NCBI GenBank assembly: GCA_963662155.1
Contig: OY759265.1
Span: 43,778,227-43,842,226, forward strand
DNA from: Lamellibrachia columna
Lineage: Eukaryota; Annelida; Polychaeta; Sabellida; Siboglinidae
Direction of reading: 5' to 3'
DNA: 64,000 nucleotides
Shown: piece after piece, positions 1 through 12,075 of the stretch
How positions within the stretch are numbered: position 1 is the first letter of the stretch
How the letters are laid out: each line of letters starts with the position of its first letter
Notes under the pieces: generated by a model
Databases searched by the model: none
The model's input: the letters and a program-made list of their open reading frames with translations, nothing else
What the model was told of the DNA's origin: nothing
Position numbers and translations under genes: made by a program

Positions 1-541
1 AAATCTCGAGCAAAATGTTACACATGCACTCCATATGCAATAACTAGACAACTACTGGTCGTGGGTGAATTCTGATTTCATATTTGGAAAGAGCATTCAT
101 TTTTACACAAAGTGTATAAATATGATTGAAATGTGAACATTATTTGATATTTTAGTGAACATTCATTGTAAAGTATACTCGGATTTTTTCCCTGAAAAAA
201 CGTGTGAACAATTTTAAACAAGTGTAAATTGGTTATTAGCAATATTCCCCCAATACATGTATACATTTTTGGAAAGCTAGCATCCTAGAGAATATATTGT
301 TGCTGGAATTTTTGTTATGTGATGTGATATCATAATTTATTCAAAATGGCTGTCGAAAATTGCGCGAGTAAAATTTTACACATGCACTCCACATGCAATA
401 ACTAGACAACTCCTGGTCATGGGTGAATGCTGTTAGCATATTTGGAAAGAGCATTTATTTCTACAAAAATACTATGAATATGACTGAAATGTGAACATTA
501 TAAGATATTTTATTGAACATTCACTGTAAAGTGAAAAAATT
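1..541. repeat. Diverged tandem duplication, about 360-bp unit
   Basis: Two copies of one sequence lie head to tail, at about 1-180 and 361-535. Both carry ACACATGCACTCC, then GCAATAACTAGACAACT, TATTTGGAAAGAGCAT and GAACATTCA in the same order and spacing. No coding capacity is seen. The origin is unknown; it may be part of a longer satellite that begins before the window. Confidence 0.8.
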
Positions 542-677
542 GTACAATTTATGTTCGGTCTTACAAGCCTTCCTGCCAAAATAAAACTACCAGTCATAAA
601 CTGTGGTGAATACACATCTAGGAATAACAGCAATACTTATACAAAGGGGCATAAAACTGTAATTAGCACATTACTGT

Positions 678-680
<3 letters not shown>

Positions 681-760
<80 letters not shown>
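681..760. repeat. (TA)n microsatellite
   Basis: An uninterrupted TA dinucleotide tract of about 80 bp. The Tyr-Ile reading frame across it is an artefact. Confidence 0.95.
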
Positions 761-762
<2 letters not shown>

Positions 763-992
763 TATTACAGACTATACAGATATTTTACAGGAAGCATCTA
801 CAAAGTAAAAAATATATACATCATTTCTGTAGTTACATGTTTGTTGTCCAACCTGTAAAAAAAGAATGATTAGCAACATATGAATTGTTAGTACACATTT
901 ATGTAGAACACACAAAGGATACACTTATCATTCAAACAACAAGTGTCAATGTCCGGATTATATCCAGGTATATCCTTCACACAGTTCGGGGC

Positions 993-3181
993 TCACACTT
1001 TCGTGTGCCAGTCACGCCAACAAGTGCTGCCCTTTCTCAGACACAGATGAACGTCACATTGTTCACACTTGATACGTGATCGACTTATGCCCAATGCATG
1101 CCTGTTTACGCCACGTGGAATTACTCCGCCAGCGTATGCTGCCTTCACCTTCGCTGTACAAAGTGCACAATCTTTCACGCACTCTTCGCTGGCAGGATGG
1201 TGGCTCCCAACATTCTGGAAGCGTGCCTCGGTGGCATATGTATCGGATGGTCGCCCTGCACGCTTCTGACCAGCACGATAGCTGCCGATCAACTGGTCCG
1301 CAAGTTCCTCACGGAATTCCTGGTGAAATCGCAGCAGGCGATTACTCGCACCACGATGATCCTTGAAGTAGGACTCTATCACGTAGGCATTGTGGATCGC
1401 CAACTCCAGCAGATGAAAGACGACGCGTCGATTCCACTTGCTAGAGCGTCGCGCACAGTTGTAATATTTAATGATTCTGTCAGCAAAGTCGACACCTCCC
1501 ATGTGTTCGTTGTGGGCACGAATGCAAGGTGGCGATGCAACGTCAAGGCCATCTCTGTCGCCACGTTTCCCCTTTCGCTTCACGATCCTCTTGGCAGCTG
1601 GGACTGCAGCGTCATGTTCTGGAGCGTGGATGGTGCTCAAGAAGTGGACAGGCTTGCTGTCTATCCACACTTGAGCGAGAATCGCCTCTTTCATGCGCCA
1701 CATGTCGTCTCCACGTTTGTGGCCCCGCATTGACTTTACCGTAATTGCCGTTGGGAATCCGGAGCGATCTGCGCGAGCCGTTCCACAGCAGTATACCTGA
1801 ACAATAATAAACTGTTATAGAAATATTCATAACATGCAGCAAACAAAAACATACTTCAATAGAAAATGAATACAAGTCACAAGAATAATAATTACAAAAT
1901 AAATACCACTGAATAATTTGTTGAGTTGCTAATAAACTTGTTTATTATTATTACTGAAAATAAAAAAAAACATTTACAATATTGATATTGTAATATAAAA
2001 CATTGATGTTGGTTTATTTATACTTGAGCGTCAGTTACCTTCTGCTTGAAGAATTCCTCCATCATGGGTACTTTCGTGTAGTAGTTGTCGGTGTAGAGAT
2101 GGTGACTGACACCGAGGGAGTGCTCCATCAATTCCCGGACTACTCGACCAGACAAATTCACCTCTCGTTCTTCGTTGAGACGGGCACCCGTGTATATCTG
2201 AAATTCACAGACGTATCCAGTCTTTGCCTCTGCCATGACAAATGCCTTGATCCCAAATCGCGCCCTCTTCGACGGGATATACTGGCGGAAGTAAATGCGT
2301 CCTTTGAACGGGATCATGCTCTCGTCGATAGAGAGTTCTCGTCCAGGGTTGTAGAGGTTCCTGAACCGTTCCTGGAGGAGATTAGTCAGTGCACGAACCT
2401 TGAAGAGAGGATCGTGGTTGGCGTTGCCCCGAGGTACGGCTTGTCCATCATCCGATACGTGCAGGTAACGATAGATTTGCCGAAACCTGTCCCTCGGCAT
2501 GACCTCCGCAAATGATGGCATGCGGAACAGCCATATATTCTGTCGCCAGTAATCTCGAATCTTGGGTAGTCGCAAGATGCCCATAGCAATGGCCAGACCA
2601 AAGAACGCTTTCATCTCTGGGGCGGTGGTGGGGTGCCATGCACTCTTATGTTTGGCAGGTTGCGCAGCCTTCTTTCTGTCATAGTTCAGGTTAGTCATTG
2701 TAAGAAACAGATCAAGCACTGGGCCATCGAAAAACAGTTCAAAGATATGTATCGGCTGAACGATACCTGGCAGGCGGTTTCGACGGATTGTAGGCCCAAC
2801 AGTTCCGGTGAAGGCAGTGATGTTCTGTCGCGGCCTGTAGACGCTCTCCCAGCCACGATCTCTGCTGTCGGCACGGGCCTGTGCTGGTCTTCTCACCATT
2901 CCTCTGCCACGACCTCTTCCAACAACTTGTCTGACAGGGGATCGTGATCCTCTTCTTCTACCAGCTCTGGTGGAAGCAAGCCTGGCCCTGGCCCTCGTGG
3001 TAGGTATTCCAGTCGCCCGTGTCGGTCTAGCTGGCAGTGAAAAGTCTGGCAAAGAATCGTCGCTGTCAGTGATATCTTCGACTACATCGTCGTCAGGCCT
3101 ACGGACATGACAGCTCTGACTCTGTCCGCTACCACCTTGGGTTGGCTCACCTGGCTGGTCGTCGTCGTCATCTCGGTCACT
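993..3181 (-). CDS. piggyBac-family transposase, two exons, DDD triad intact
   Basis: Exon 1 runs from about 3181 down to 2039 and exon 2 from 1796 down to a stop at 993. The intron has GT at 2038-2037 and AG at 1798-1797 and joins in phase 0 (KQK to VYCCGT), giving about 648 codons. Numbering from a Leu at 3052, the family's catalytic Asp residues are D243 (SIDESMIPFKGR), D322 (YTDNYYT) and D441 (MGGVDFADR), close to the spacing of the moth piggyBac enzyme. KWNRRVVFHLLELAIHNAY follows the third Asp. The C-terminus holds the cysteine-rich zinc-binding domain (C..C...LCL...STC..DWH). The start is the weak point. The acidic N-terminal frame (DRDDDDQPGEPT) has a TAA at 3182-3184 and no Met, while an ATG at 3198 lies in another frame. 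So either a one-base frameshift or a nonsense mutation has hit the N-terminus. No terminal repeats were found around the gene. A domesticated PGBD-like gene is possible but not shown. Confidence 0.88.
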
Positions 3182-3184
3182 TTA

Positions 3185-4236
3185 TATTGTTTCGACATCG
3201 GAAAGTTCGGGCGATATTGTAGGTATGTGACAAAAAATTCAATTGAGTATCATTGTACAGAGCCTGAAAAAAACTTTAAAATGCCTTTGAGATATTTGTT
3301 CTAGGTTGAATATTAGACAAGTTATGACATTTTAAAGATTAGGTGCACCACCCGTTTTTTGGCCTTGTTTTACTAGAAAAACAAAAGAAAAGTTGTGACC
3401 TTTTGGGCCAATTATGGTTCACTTTGAGAATACAAAGTGTCATAACTTTTTTAATACTGAAGAGATTCTAATGAAACTTTAGGGGAGATAGCCCCTTTAA
3501 AACACAAACTGTTGATGCAGTCTTCACTTAATTCATGATTTAACTAAATCATCAATTAATGATCTTAATTACTTTGATTGATAAACAATACACATTCATT
3601 GATAAATTAAAATATCAGAATGCAACATTTCCCCCCAATTTTTATTATAGTATTTTTTTCATTGCATCTATACCAAGAAATAACAAATGTGATCATAGTA
3701 CACTGTTTCTTTAGCTTTTGTCTATCTTTCTGGTAATAACTTGATGTTATTATTAATTAATAATTAACTAAATTAGTGAATATCAACCGTTTCAGGACAG
3801 ACCTGAATTCAATAAACCTCTGAAGTAAAAATCATGCAAAGTAAAGACATGTAAGGTTCTGCATATCAAGATATTATAATTAGTTCACCCTTAATTAACT
3901 GTCTGCTGTAATTGACCGACTCACTGGCCCATATGTGACGACGCAGACGTTTTTTATAGTTTTGATTGATTTTTTAGGGGTCTTTCATGTATTTTTTCAA
4001 AACTTCACTCGATAACTACCCAGCCTAAAAAACTTGGGTAGGCTTACTATTAATATCATGAATAAGGTAGAAACAAACGTTTAGAAAGTTCAAGTAAATG
4101 TATGAAGTAATGATAATTTTTTTTAGCAGAATCAACAACCCACAAAATTAACTTAAATTCATAAAATAGAAGGTGCTAAATAATACAATACACCAAAAGG
4201 AATTATTTTAGTATGATCATGGTGGGCCACGGTCAT
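3185..4236. other. Non-coding AT-rich stretch
   Basis: Upstream flank of the piggyBac transposase. It contains no credible reading frame or recognised repeat, only AT-rich unique-looking sequence ending at the TTAA of the next piggyBac element. Confidence 0.6.
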
Positions 4237-4477
4237 TTAACCCATTAGACCCCACGCGTCCGAAAGCGTCCGACCTTGTTTTCCCCGCGGCGCCCGCAAG
4301 CGTCCGCTGGGGAAAAAGGCTGTGGAGGTGGCGTCATCGGGTGGATTGATATAAAACTAAAACTAGCGGAATTCTACATATCTTAGCTATGAATTGTGGG
4401 TAAAATTAACATAATGGTCGTATTGAAAGTTTCGAAGATAATCGCATTTTAAGTGGAGCACTGGTGGGCTTTAAAAA

Positions 4478-6094
4478 TGGCCGTTTCTCGTAGAACAGAT
4501 ACGTTCATTGCAGATGAAGTTTGCGCGATTTTAGAGATGAATCTTCGGATGAAAGTGCTTCTGAGATGGATGTGGAGGTAAGATTTATATGTGGCTCGAT
4601 CTTTGACTGAGTGAGCGATAAATTGAAGATGGCGTCGGTTGGTTTTCTTCGTCCAAACGTAGCCTGGTCACTGTCTTATTCAACTTGTCGACTGTTTCAA
4701 CACTAACATTGTGTGTTTTGTGCCATTTACTCGGCTTAGATTACGTTGTTAGTTGTGCATGTTGTTATATAATGAATTATAAAGCAAATGAGTAAATAAA
4801 ACAGAAAAATCTGGCCCGACGAGCATGTAAACCACGGGCAACTGAATCAGCTTGAGCCCCTGTAACTGATATATATATATAAGGGTATGCAACTAGGAAT
4901 GACCCCACTCACCTTTCAACATCCGTATCTCGGCGTTGCGATGCGTAATCCGAATACTGTGACCTTACACAAATGTCCCAATGAATAAACTTTCACTATA
5001 CCTACTTGTCATTAAAAACATATATGGATTTCTTATGAAAAGCGGTACGTTAACGACTGTACGCACAGAAATATTACCGCCCTGCATGCGTTAACGTTAC
5101 AATGTTACCGGAAGTGAGGTGCATGTTGGGTAGTCAGGTGTGCAAAATCCTTTGTTAGGCAAACGCCACGTGTTTGACCTTTGCAAGAGGATTGTCGACG
5201 CACACCTGTCACCTGCTGTAGAATGTGTCAGACTGATAATTGGCTCCTTTTGTTGTGTAGATTATTTGCCTAACAAAGGATTTTGCACACCTCACTACCC
5301 AACATGCATCTCACTTCCGGTAACAGTGTAACGTTAACGTATGCTGCGAGGTAATATTTCTGTGCGTACAGTCGTTAACGTACCGCTTTTCATAAGAAAT
5401 CCATATATGTTTTTAATGACAAGTAGGTATAGTGAAAGTTTATTCATTGGGACATTTGTGTAAGGTCATAGTATTCGGATTACGCATCGCAACGCCGAGA
5501 TACGGATGTTGAAAGGTGAGTGGGGTCATTCCTAGTTGCATACCCTTATATATATATATATCAGTTACAGGGGCTCAAGCTGAATCAGTTGCCCGTGATG
5601 TAAACAGTCAAGCCCGGCCCCTGGAATCTGGATGGGCGGTGCCTGGATGGGTGATGTTGTTGCTTTGCCTTTGGACATTGTTGACAATTTTATTATATTG
5701 ACGGTGTCAGTGGTCTTTGTAATTAATTATATTTATCTATATTTCAGATATTAGTCAATTTAAAAAAAAGTCTTGTAACTATTGGCTGCTTGTAAAAATT
5801 ATAATTTTACATTGTTGTGATGGATATGACATGTGACAAATGCATACAAAATTTTATTCTTATTCTGTTTTCATTACTGTAGCTGTTTGTGTGTTTCAGG
5901 TGGCAAGTAATAGTAGTGATGACATCCCTGATGAGAACTCCAACAACTCATTGTCATCAAAATGAGCTTATCAGTTGTGTTGCAAAAACGGAGTGAAACG
6001 GCCATCTGGACGTGCAATTGAGAAATGCTTTGGATGTCTGACATGCAATGTGCATTTGTGCAAAATTGGATTCTTTGTGCAGTATCATGCATAG
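4478..6094 (+). pseudogene. Broken piggyBac transposase remnant (N-terminal exon and C-terminal zinc domain)
   Basis: The first part begins ATGGCCGTTTCT at 4478 and ends in an acidic stretch DESSDESASEMDVE (another frame, so at least one frameshift) at a GTAAGA donor at 4579. After an acceptor at about 5898 (TTTCAG) the frame continues as VASNSSDDIPDENSNNSLSSK and hits TGA at about 5963. A new open stretch then reads CCKNGVKRPSGRAIEKCFGC followed by LTCNVHLCK and YHA, ending TAG at 6092-6094. That is the family's C-terminal cysteine-rich domain. The DDD core is missing entirely. The intron between the two parts contains the palindrome. Confidence 0.75.
4812..5618. repeat. Palindrome with about 350-bp arms
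   Basis: The left arm (4812-5163) is the reverse complement of the right arm (5265-5618) over nearly its full length, from GGGCAACTGAATCAGCTTGA outside to CAAAATCCTTTGTTAGGCAAA (19-20 bases shared) at the centre. The spacer is 101 bp. Differences between arms are few. No target duplication was found at its edges. The frames within it look non-coding. Confidence 0.88.
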
Positions 6095-6449
6095 GAAGAA
6101 CATTTCCTTGTGTGGAGCCAGTAGTTGGTGATGTTATTGTAATAAAATATGACTATCATGTCAAACTTCACTCAATATTTGTTAAAAAAAATTATTTCCG
6201 AAGTTCCACACCTCAGAATGACAACACATAACAGGCTTATATACACCACAGTTACACCATTGCATAGATAATTCAATTTGCTTCAAAATAAACATAACTT
6301 GCAATTATAAGATATCAATACTTTTGAAACTACAGCTTAAAAACTACAAGCACCCATAATTATCAAAATCTGTCTCAGTTGCCCGGGGAAAAGCAGCACA
6401 CGCGTAATTCAATGTGCGGGGTCTAAAGGGTTAAACGATGACAAACGGG

Positions 6450-6884
6450 ATTGTCGCTATGAAATTCAACCCGATCAACCATTTGTCGGTTTTGCTGCTT
6501 CAGCATTCAAGATATAATTCGCAACTTCAGCTTCGGCTCGTGCGCCAGAAGAAATGCAAACAGATCTTCATTGGCCTCAACCTCAAATTATTTTATGAAA
6601 TTGTGGAAAGCAGTTATCAGTGTCTGAAGATCTTTCTTGCCACGTCTGATCTCTGATGACCGAAGGTCTTCGTGTGCCTTGTCTTCAGAACACGTCATAC
6701 CTGCCATCTCCAACGTGATTTCTACGTACCCTGCTCTGGCATGTCTGGTCATACACCATCGGTAGTAGGCTGGGTAGTCTATGCTGAAACCAATGATGCC
6801 TCCACTGGCCTTCGCATGACGATTGATCATCTGTATAGTCAAGTCAACTGGAATTCTTGCTGCTGGCGTATCTGATCTGGACAC
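6450..6884 (-). pseudogene. Decayed fragment of an uncharacterised invertebrate repeat-associated protein
   Basis: On the minus strand an open stretch reads TIQMINRHAKASGGIIGFS, then YPAYYRWCMTRHARAGY and FHNFIK before a stop. The same frame resumes as FEVEANEDLFAFLLAHEPK and breaks again. The INRHAK-GGIIGFS-YYRWC pattern resembles a protein type I recall as common and multicopy in cnidarian and other invertebrate genomes, of unknown function, probably carried by mobile elements. The copy has several stops. The family assignment is from memory of the pattern, not a search. Confidence 0.45.
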
Positions 6885-6915
6885 ACTGAACCGCAGTGTA
6901 TGCTATTACTTCCTA

Positions 6916-7760
6916 AAAAAACATTGTGGCACAAATTCCCAAAGTGGGTTTCCGTTATAAGGGTTCCCCTCTCTGGCCTATGGACTAAAATGTTGAGTAA
7001 TTTATATAACATATTTCAGGCATGATGTCATAATGACGTCATTATTGCACAATTATATGCTAACTGCAACACCGTTGGAAAGTATATTCAAATACCTTTC
7101 CAATGGTACCTCATTTGCTATGGTATGCAGATATGTGTTGATAAAATGGACTACTATATATCCCTACCCCCGTCCTTTCTTTCAAGCTTTGAGAATGACG
7201 CTGGTTGTATCAAACCACCAAAAATACACAAGTGCAGCAATGTCCAGGTGGCATACAACTGAATTTCACATGTGTCTGCTCTAAGCTTCCTAAACTCATT
7301 GTGACGTATATTCCCTAGGTGGGATTCCGTTGTAGGGGTTCCCCTATCTGGGCTGTGGATTGAAATATTGAACATTTCTATAACCTAGATCAGGTATGAT
7401 GTCATAAAAACGTCATTTTTGAATAATTACACGTTAACTTAATAGCATGAGAAAGTATATTCAAATACCTTTCCAATGATACCTCATTTGCTATGGTCAG
7501 CAGATATGTGTTGATAAAATGGACTACTATCTATCCCTACCCCCGTCCTTTCTTTCAAGCTTTGCTATTGACACTGGGTGTATTAAACCACCCAAAACAC
7601 ACGATTGCAGCAATGCCCAGGTGGCAAACATCTGAATTTCAAATGTGTATATTATAAGCTTCTTAAAAAACATTGTGGCATAAATTCCCTAGGGGGGAGG
7701 GTTTCCCCCATTTGGCCCATGGACTGAATTTGCAGAGGCGAATTCAAACATTTAACATAA
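6916..7760. repeat. Tandem repeat, about 375-bp unit, 2.3 copies
   Basis: The block ACATTGTGGCAYAAATTCCC recurs near 6920, 7297 and 7669. Each is followed by GGGTTCCCC, TTCAAATACCTTTCCAATG, TGTGTTGATAAAATGGACTA and CCTACCCCCGTCCTTTCTTT. The third copy is cut off after about 90 bp. It is non-coding. Confidence 0.88.
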
Positions 7761-7845
7761 TATACCGTTTCGCGTGCTTCTAATCTAAGTGCGTAGTTGC
7801 CTGCCTCTTGAATACAAACATTTCTATATAGATCAACAAAGAAGC

Positions 7846-8345
7846 ACTTAATAGAGTTAAGATTTTAGGCATTTTGATTGATGATAAGTTAACGTGGAAA
7901 GATCACATTTCCTTAGTGAAATCTAAACCGTCAAACTGTTGTGCAATTGTGTACAGAGCCAGCACCATGATTGACATATGTGTCTTGGGTGTATTACACC
8001 ACTCAGTCTTTTTGCCTTATATTATGTGCTGTGCTAAAGTATAGGGCAACACATATGCTACAAATATTGAGTGTTTAGTTTTGTTACAGAAAAAAGTAGT
8101 AAGGTTACTTTGTGGTGCTAAGATGTTGGATCATACATCTAGGCTATTTTATAATTGTCGCATTCTTAAAGTGCCAGATGTTTTGGAGTTAAGAATTGCT
8201 ATTATTATGTTTAAGGCATATTATAATTTATTGCCAATGAATGTACAACAGTTCGTCAGCCAGCATGAATCTATTGATGCAACCCGCCAAAACTACACAT
8301 TTACTCAAAAGTATGCACGCACTAAAATGAAAAGTATAAGTTAAA
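7846..8345 (+). mobile_element. Non-LTR retrotransposon fragment (reverse transcriptase C-terminal part)
   Basis: The first frame reads KILGILIDDKLTWKDHI and the second LLQKKVVRLLCGA...LFYNCRILKVPDVLELR...MFKAYYNLLP. This is the order seen after the catalytic core in LINE reverse transcriptases of the CR1/jockey type. Stops and frameshifts separate the pieces. It is a dead 5'-truncated copy. Confidence 0.75.
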
Positions 8346-8974
8346 TTTAAAGGAGTAACACTCCGGAATTCTCTTGATAGCATTTTTTTTCAGAATGTTC
8401 ATCTTTTCAAGAAAAATTATAAAGCTAAAATTTAGAAAAATTATGTATCTGATATGTAACTCTTTATGGTGAAAAAATTACTGGTATTAGGATTATAATA
8501 GTTTGAATCTAAATGACTATTGTATTGGTGTGGTTTTCGTTAAATTGACTGCAAATTCAAATTGGCTTGGAACATAAATCAAGTTACTACTTCACGTTCG
8601 GCCGACCGTGAATGGACATGATAATTATATTTGATGTACCATGTTTTGCAAACAAAACAATCTGTCACATGCGTACAATTGTATATTGTATTTTATTCAG
8701 TGTTATGTATTTTGTATTTGTAATAGGGCAAGAAACATAAGTATTACACTTCTTGCCCTTTTTTCGACAATTTTATAGCTAGCTGAAATGTTGTAATGAC
8801 ATCGCAACTTCTGCTATGTTTGTCTATTACTGTTATTGTTGAAAATAGGGAATAATTAATGAATTAATTAATTCGTAGTAACATAGTAGCGCTGTCTAAA
8901 GTGGCCACTTTATAAAAAGACCACTGCCCTACGTAATACTGTAGATCAGTGTAAATTACATATGGCTGCTTTTT

Positions 8975-9005
8975 CTCCCCGTGCAAAGCCGGGTAACTCA
9001 GCTAG
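8975..9005 (+). mobile_element. Helitron-like 3' terminus
   Basis: The sequence CCCGTGCAAAGCCGGG can form a short hairpin (CCCG with CGGG) and is followed after 8 bases by CTAG and then T. That is the layout of Helitron 3' ends (hairpin, then CTRR, inserted between A and T), and the wording is close to termini known in lepidopteran Helitrons. The 5' end was not located in the 600 bases upstream. Confidence 0.45.
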
Positions 9006-9606
9006 TACTTTATAAATCAAATAAACCACCACCATATCAATGTTACAAAAGTGACTCACCAGAGTGAATACTTCGGGAGGTAAACTGATCCGGGAGAATG
9101 TCTGAATTCATACGTATGTCGTCTTCGCCAGACCATGGCAAACTGCGTTGGTTAAATGTAATCGCCCGGCAGGGTCGTTAAGGTCGGAGCGCCTTTGTTG
9201 GTAACCGTAGTAGGCCATAGGGGTCTTTAGTGAGTGACCTAAAACGAACAATACGGCTAATCTATATATAACCAGCATATAGGGTTCACTAGCTGATAAC
9301 GTGTTTGGTTGTTGTTTTTATGAACGTCTCAAGACGATGCTCGACTGCGCAGTTTTAACACGTGTTTTAGGCTTAGTAAAAAAAAGAACCTAGTTTCTCA
9401 TATTGAAAAATAGATTATTTTAAATTCTGTGAAGAAATCTCTGTCAAAACTTGCCATGCGACATGCTGTTAGACTCTTTCAATTCACTCTTTACGCACCA
9501 TACAGGATACATGGATGCAGTCTAAAATACAAGCGATGAAACCACGCTTTAGATTTAGTCTTTATGCAGACTCATTTACATAATACCAGTCTCAATCAAT
9601 CAACAA

Positions 9607-10060
9607 CAAGAGATAACACAGTCGACGTCACGTGGCGCTGATAGCCATTTGGCAGACTTTCCCGTGATAGCGTACACACAAGACGCGACGTCGGACAACG
9701 GTCACTTTGGAGCAGACGTCCAGAGGTTGACACCAGACGACAACAAGCCGGCGACCGGCGACAGGACGACGACCATGTCGGACAAGAAGCTGGCTATGTC
9801 GTATATAACCATGATCGCGATGGCCATATTAGGCACGCCACAGAAACGTTCGCTCCTCAACGACATCTACGAGTTCGTCATCCGTGCAAGTTTAGTTCAA
9901 TTGGATGTCGGGTATAAATCATGTGATGTACTGCTGTCTAAGGCCGTATTAAAATATTTTAATGATGTACACTATAACGTTGAGTATTTCTGTTCTTAAT
10001 AGCGACGTTGGTCCTGCGTTACAACTGTTTGCATTTATACCCACACGTCTATACATCTAG
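9607..10060 (+). pseudogene. FoxQ2-like pseudogene, forkhead cut after helix 2 (left-arm copy)
   Basis: From 9607 the sequence follows the FoxQ2 gene at 36118-37428 in reverse complement. The stretch before the forkhead is kept with a 135-bp-scale internal deletion near 9630, then ADFPVIAYTQ...DNKPATGDRTTT. The domain begins as KLAMSYITMIAMAIL and continues through PQKRSLLNDIYEFVIR, about 33 of 98 residues. At about 9892 it jumps straight into sequence equivalent to the 3' flank of the intact gene (its position 35985), so helix 3 and the tail are gone. The frame then runs on for about 35 unrelated residues to a stop at 9999. No start codon is seen upstream. It is almost certainly non-functional as a DNA-binding protein. 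Confidence 0.85.
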
Positions 10061-10489
10061 ACCGTAAGGTTGTGCGTGTAAAAATCCACGCACTTCAAAG
10101 TGTACGTTATTATTGAGACGCTTTATGGTTAACGCTATTGGCTAAGAAGATCCTAATTAATTCAGTGATGTCCACATCCGAACCAGATTGGCATAATTTC
10201 TTGCGTTGTGACTTCCAGTTCTTGCCATCGCTCCGCGAGTCTGCAGCATGTTACACATTACATAGTCTACTACCCATGTGTTAAACAACCACAGGAAATG
10301 ACTTCGTGTTTCAACGTATTGTGAATGTAATATAATATAGTATAATATAATATATAAAATACATGTACTTTTATTACGCTAAAATCTTCTGGAGGCCCAA
10401 GCTCGGCAGCACATCAAAACAAAAGGGGTCAAGCAGTTCATAATCGTTCCAGTTATAAACAGTTGGATTGGTACGTTGAAGAGCTATGG

Positions 10490-12075
10490 AGAATAAGCAA
10501 CTTTAAACAGGTGAGTTTTCAGTTTACGCCGAAATGTTGCTATTTTTCCTACAGACTTAACACTAACAGGGAGTGAGTTTCACAGAGTCGATGCAGAAAC
10601 TGGAAAAGTTCTATATTCCGACATTGTCTTAACACTGGGAACAAAAAGTACATTATAATTAGATGATCGAAGCTTACTGGGCTGTCTTGCAGGAGTGAGC
10701 AGTGAATGTAAATATGCTGGTTGCTTGGATGAAAGTGCTTGATAGGTAATTGTACAGATCTTAAAAATAATGCGAATAATAAGAAACTCTGTTTTTGTAG
10801 AATGAAATTGTTAGTAAGCTGGTTGTAATACATTAGACATACAATTTGACTCAATGTGAGACATTAGACGGCTTGCTACAACTTTGTCCAGTACCTTGGA
10901 AATAAAGCTTATATTAGAAATATTTCTATAACTGTTTAGGTTTTCTTTAGGCAAAGTGGACTTCTTAAGAAGTGGGTTGACTTGCGCTTGTTTAAAATCG
11001 TCAGGAAACAAGTCAGAGCACAGTGATGTATTTACAATATTTGTTATTGGGTAAAGTAATGTATCAAGACAGGCTTTCAGCAATGTAGTCGGTAATGGAT
11101 CAAGATCACAGGACTTATTTGGGGAGGACTTGGTTATTTACTTGCGGATATTCAACTTGTACATGCTTTAAAGTATGATCTGGAAAAGCAGACAGGATCA
11201 GACAATTTTGTTTTTGAAATGACTGGAGAACTAGTCACATACAATCCTGATTGAGACATGATTAGGTAGAGACGGAGGAGGCACTCTATGTAAAATTTTA
11301 TTTATGCAATTCCAAGGCTGACGTGGATTTTCAGCGTTATTTGAGACCATATTAGGTATAATAATCCGATTTGGATTTAGCCATTTGTGTGTTGCAGTAG
11401 TGGCACTGTTTTGAATAACGTGACCTTGAGTACATGATAGTACTGTTTACATAAGTCGGACAGGTCTCCCTTTGGGTCTATGATAAGGTCGGATTTAAGA
11501 ATATCTGCCTTAAAGACATCATGGGTATGGGTCTGTAAGACACATTGTGTTTTGATTGCACTAGTGTTCTGGAAAAATTAACACCAACAATGACCATGTG
11601 GTGGTCCGATAAGCTATCAGGAACTGTTAGCATCTGGATATTATCACATGTTGAGCGAGTTATCACAAGGTCAAGCCAGTGGCCATGAATGTGCGGAAAG
11701 AAAATCATATGTTCTCTTAAGTCAAATAAGGTTATGATATCATCAAAGGTAATGGTTACTGCTCTACGTTTATCCAACTGAAGATTAAAATAGAAAAAAT
11801 GAAAAACATTCAGAATGTAGAGTTGCAAAATTTTCAAACAAATCCTGACATTTTTCAAAGAAGTTGGCTGTCTGTCCAAGAGGGCGATACAGACATACAA
11901 GATATGCCGAGAAAGAAGAATATGAAATTTCAACACATAAGTAGAGTAATCAGGGATTAAACGTGAATTTACTTTACCATGGTCCGATAATAAAAAGCCA
12001 ACACCACCACCTCTTCCAACTGAACGTAGTCGATGATGAAAAGTATAACCAGATGGGGAAATGTCAGCGTGGAAG
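10490..12075 (-). mobile_element. CR1/L2-like non-LTR retrotransposon, broken (left-arm copy)
   Basis: Minus-strand pieces cover an apurinic-type endonuclease (GHWLDLVITRSTCDN followed by SDHHMVIVGVNF, the SDH catalytic motif) and the front of a reverse transcriptase (KQAQVNPLLKKSTLPKENL, SYRNISNISFISKVLDKVV). Frameshifts and stops interrupt both. The other copy at 34340-35560 lies in mirror position in the right arm, so this insertion predates the inverted duplication. Confidence 0.8.

Larger units (their letters stand above)
4237..6434 (+). mobile_element. TTAA-bounded, internally deleted piggyBac element
   Basis: The element sits between TTAA at 4237-4240 and TTAA at 6431-6434, the target site of piggyBac. 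The ends are imperfect inverted repeats: CCCATTAGACCCC on the left and CCCTTTAGACCCC (read inward) on the right, 12 of 13 matching. Inside are remnants of a transposase gene (4478-4578 and about 5900-6094) and a large palindrome (4812-5618) where the catalytic core would be. It cannot code for an active enzyme. It is a different copy from the 993-3181 gene; whether that gene could mobilise it is unknown. Confidence 0.87.

Noticed and set aside
1069..1744. Several plus-strand frames up to 211 aa
   Set aside because: Antisense shadows of the piggyBac transposase exon 2, which has clear family motifs on the minus strand.
9649..9999. Functional short FoxQ protein
   Set aside because: The forkhead is cut after helix 2 and the frame ends in read-through of 3' flank sequence. 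There is no ATG upstream.
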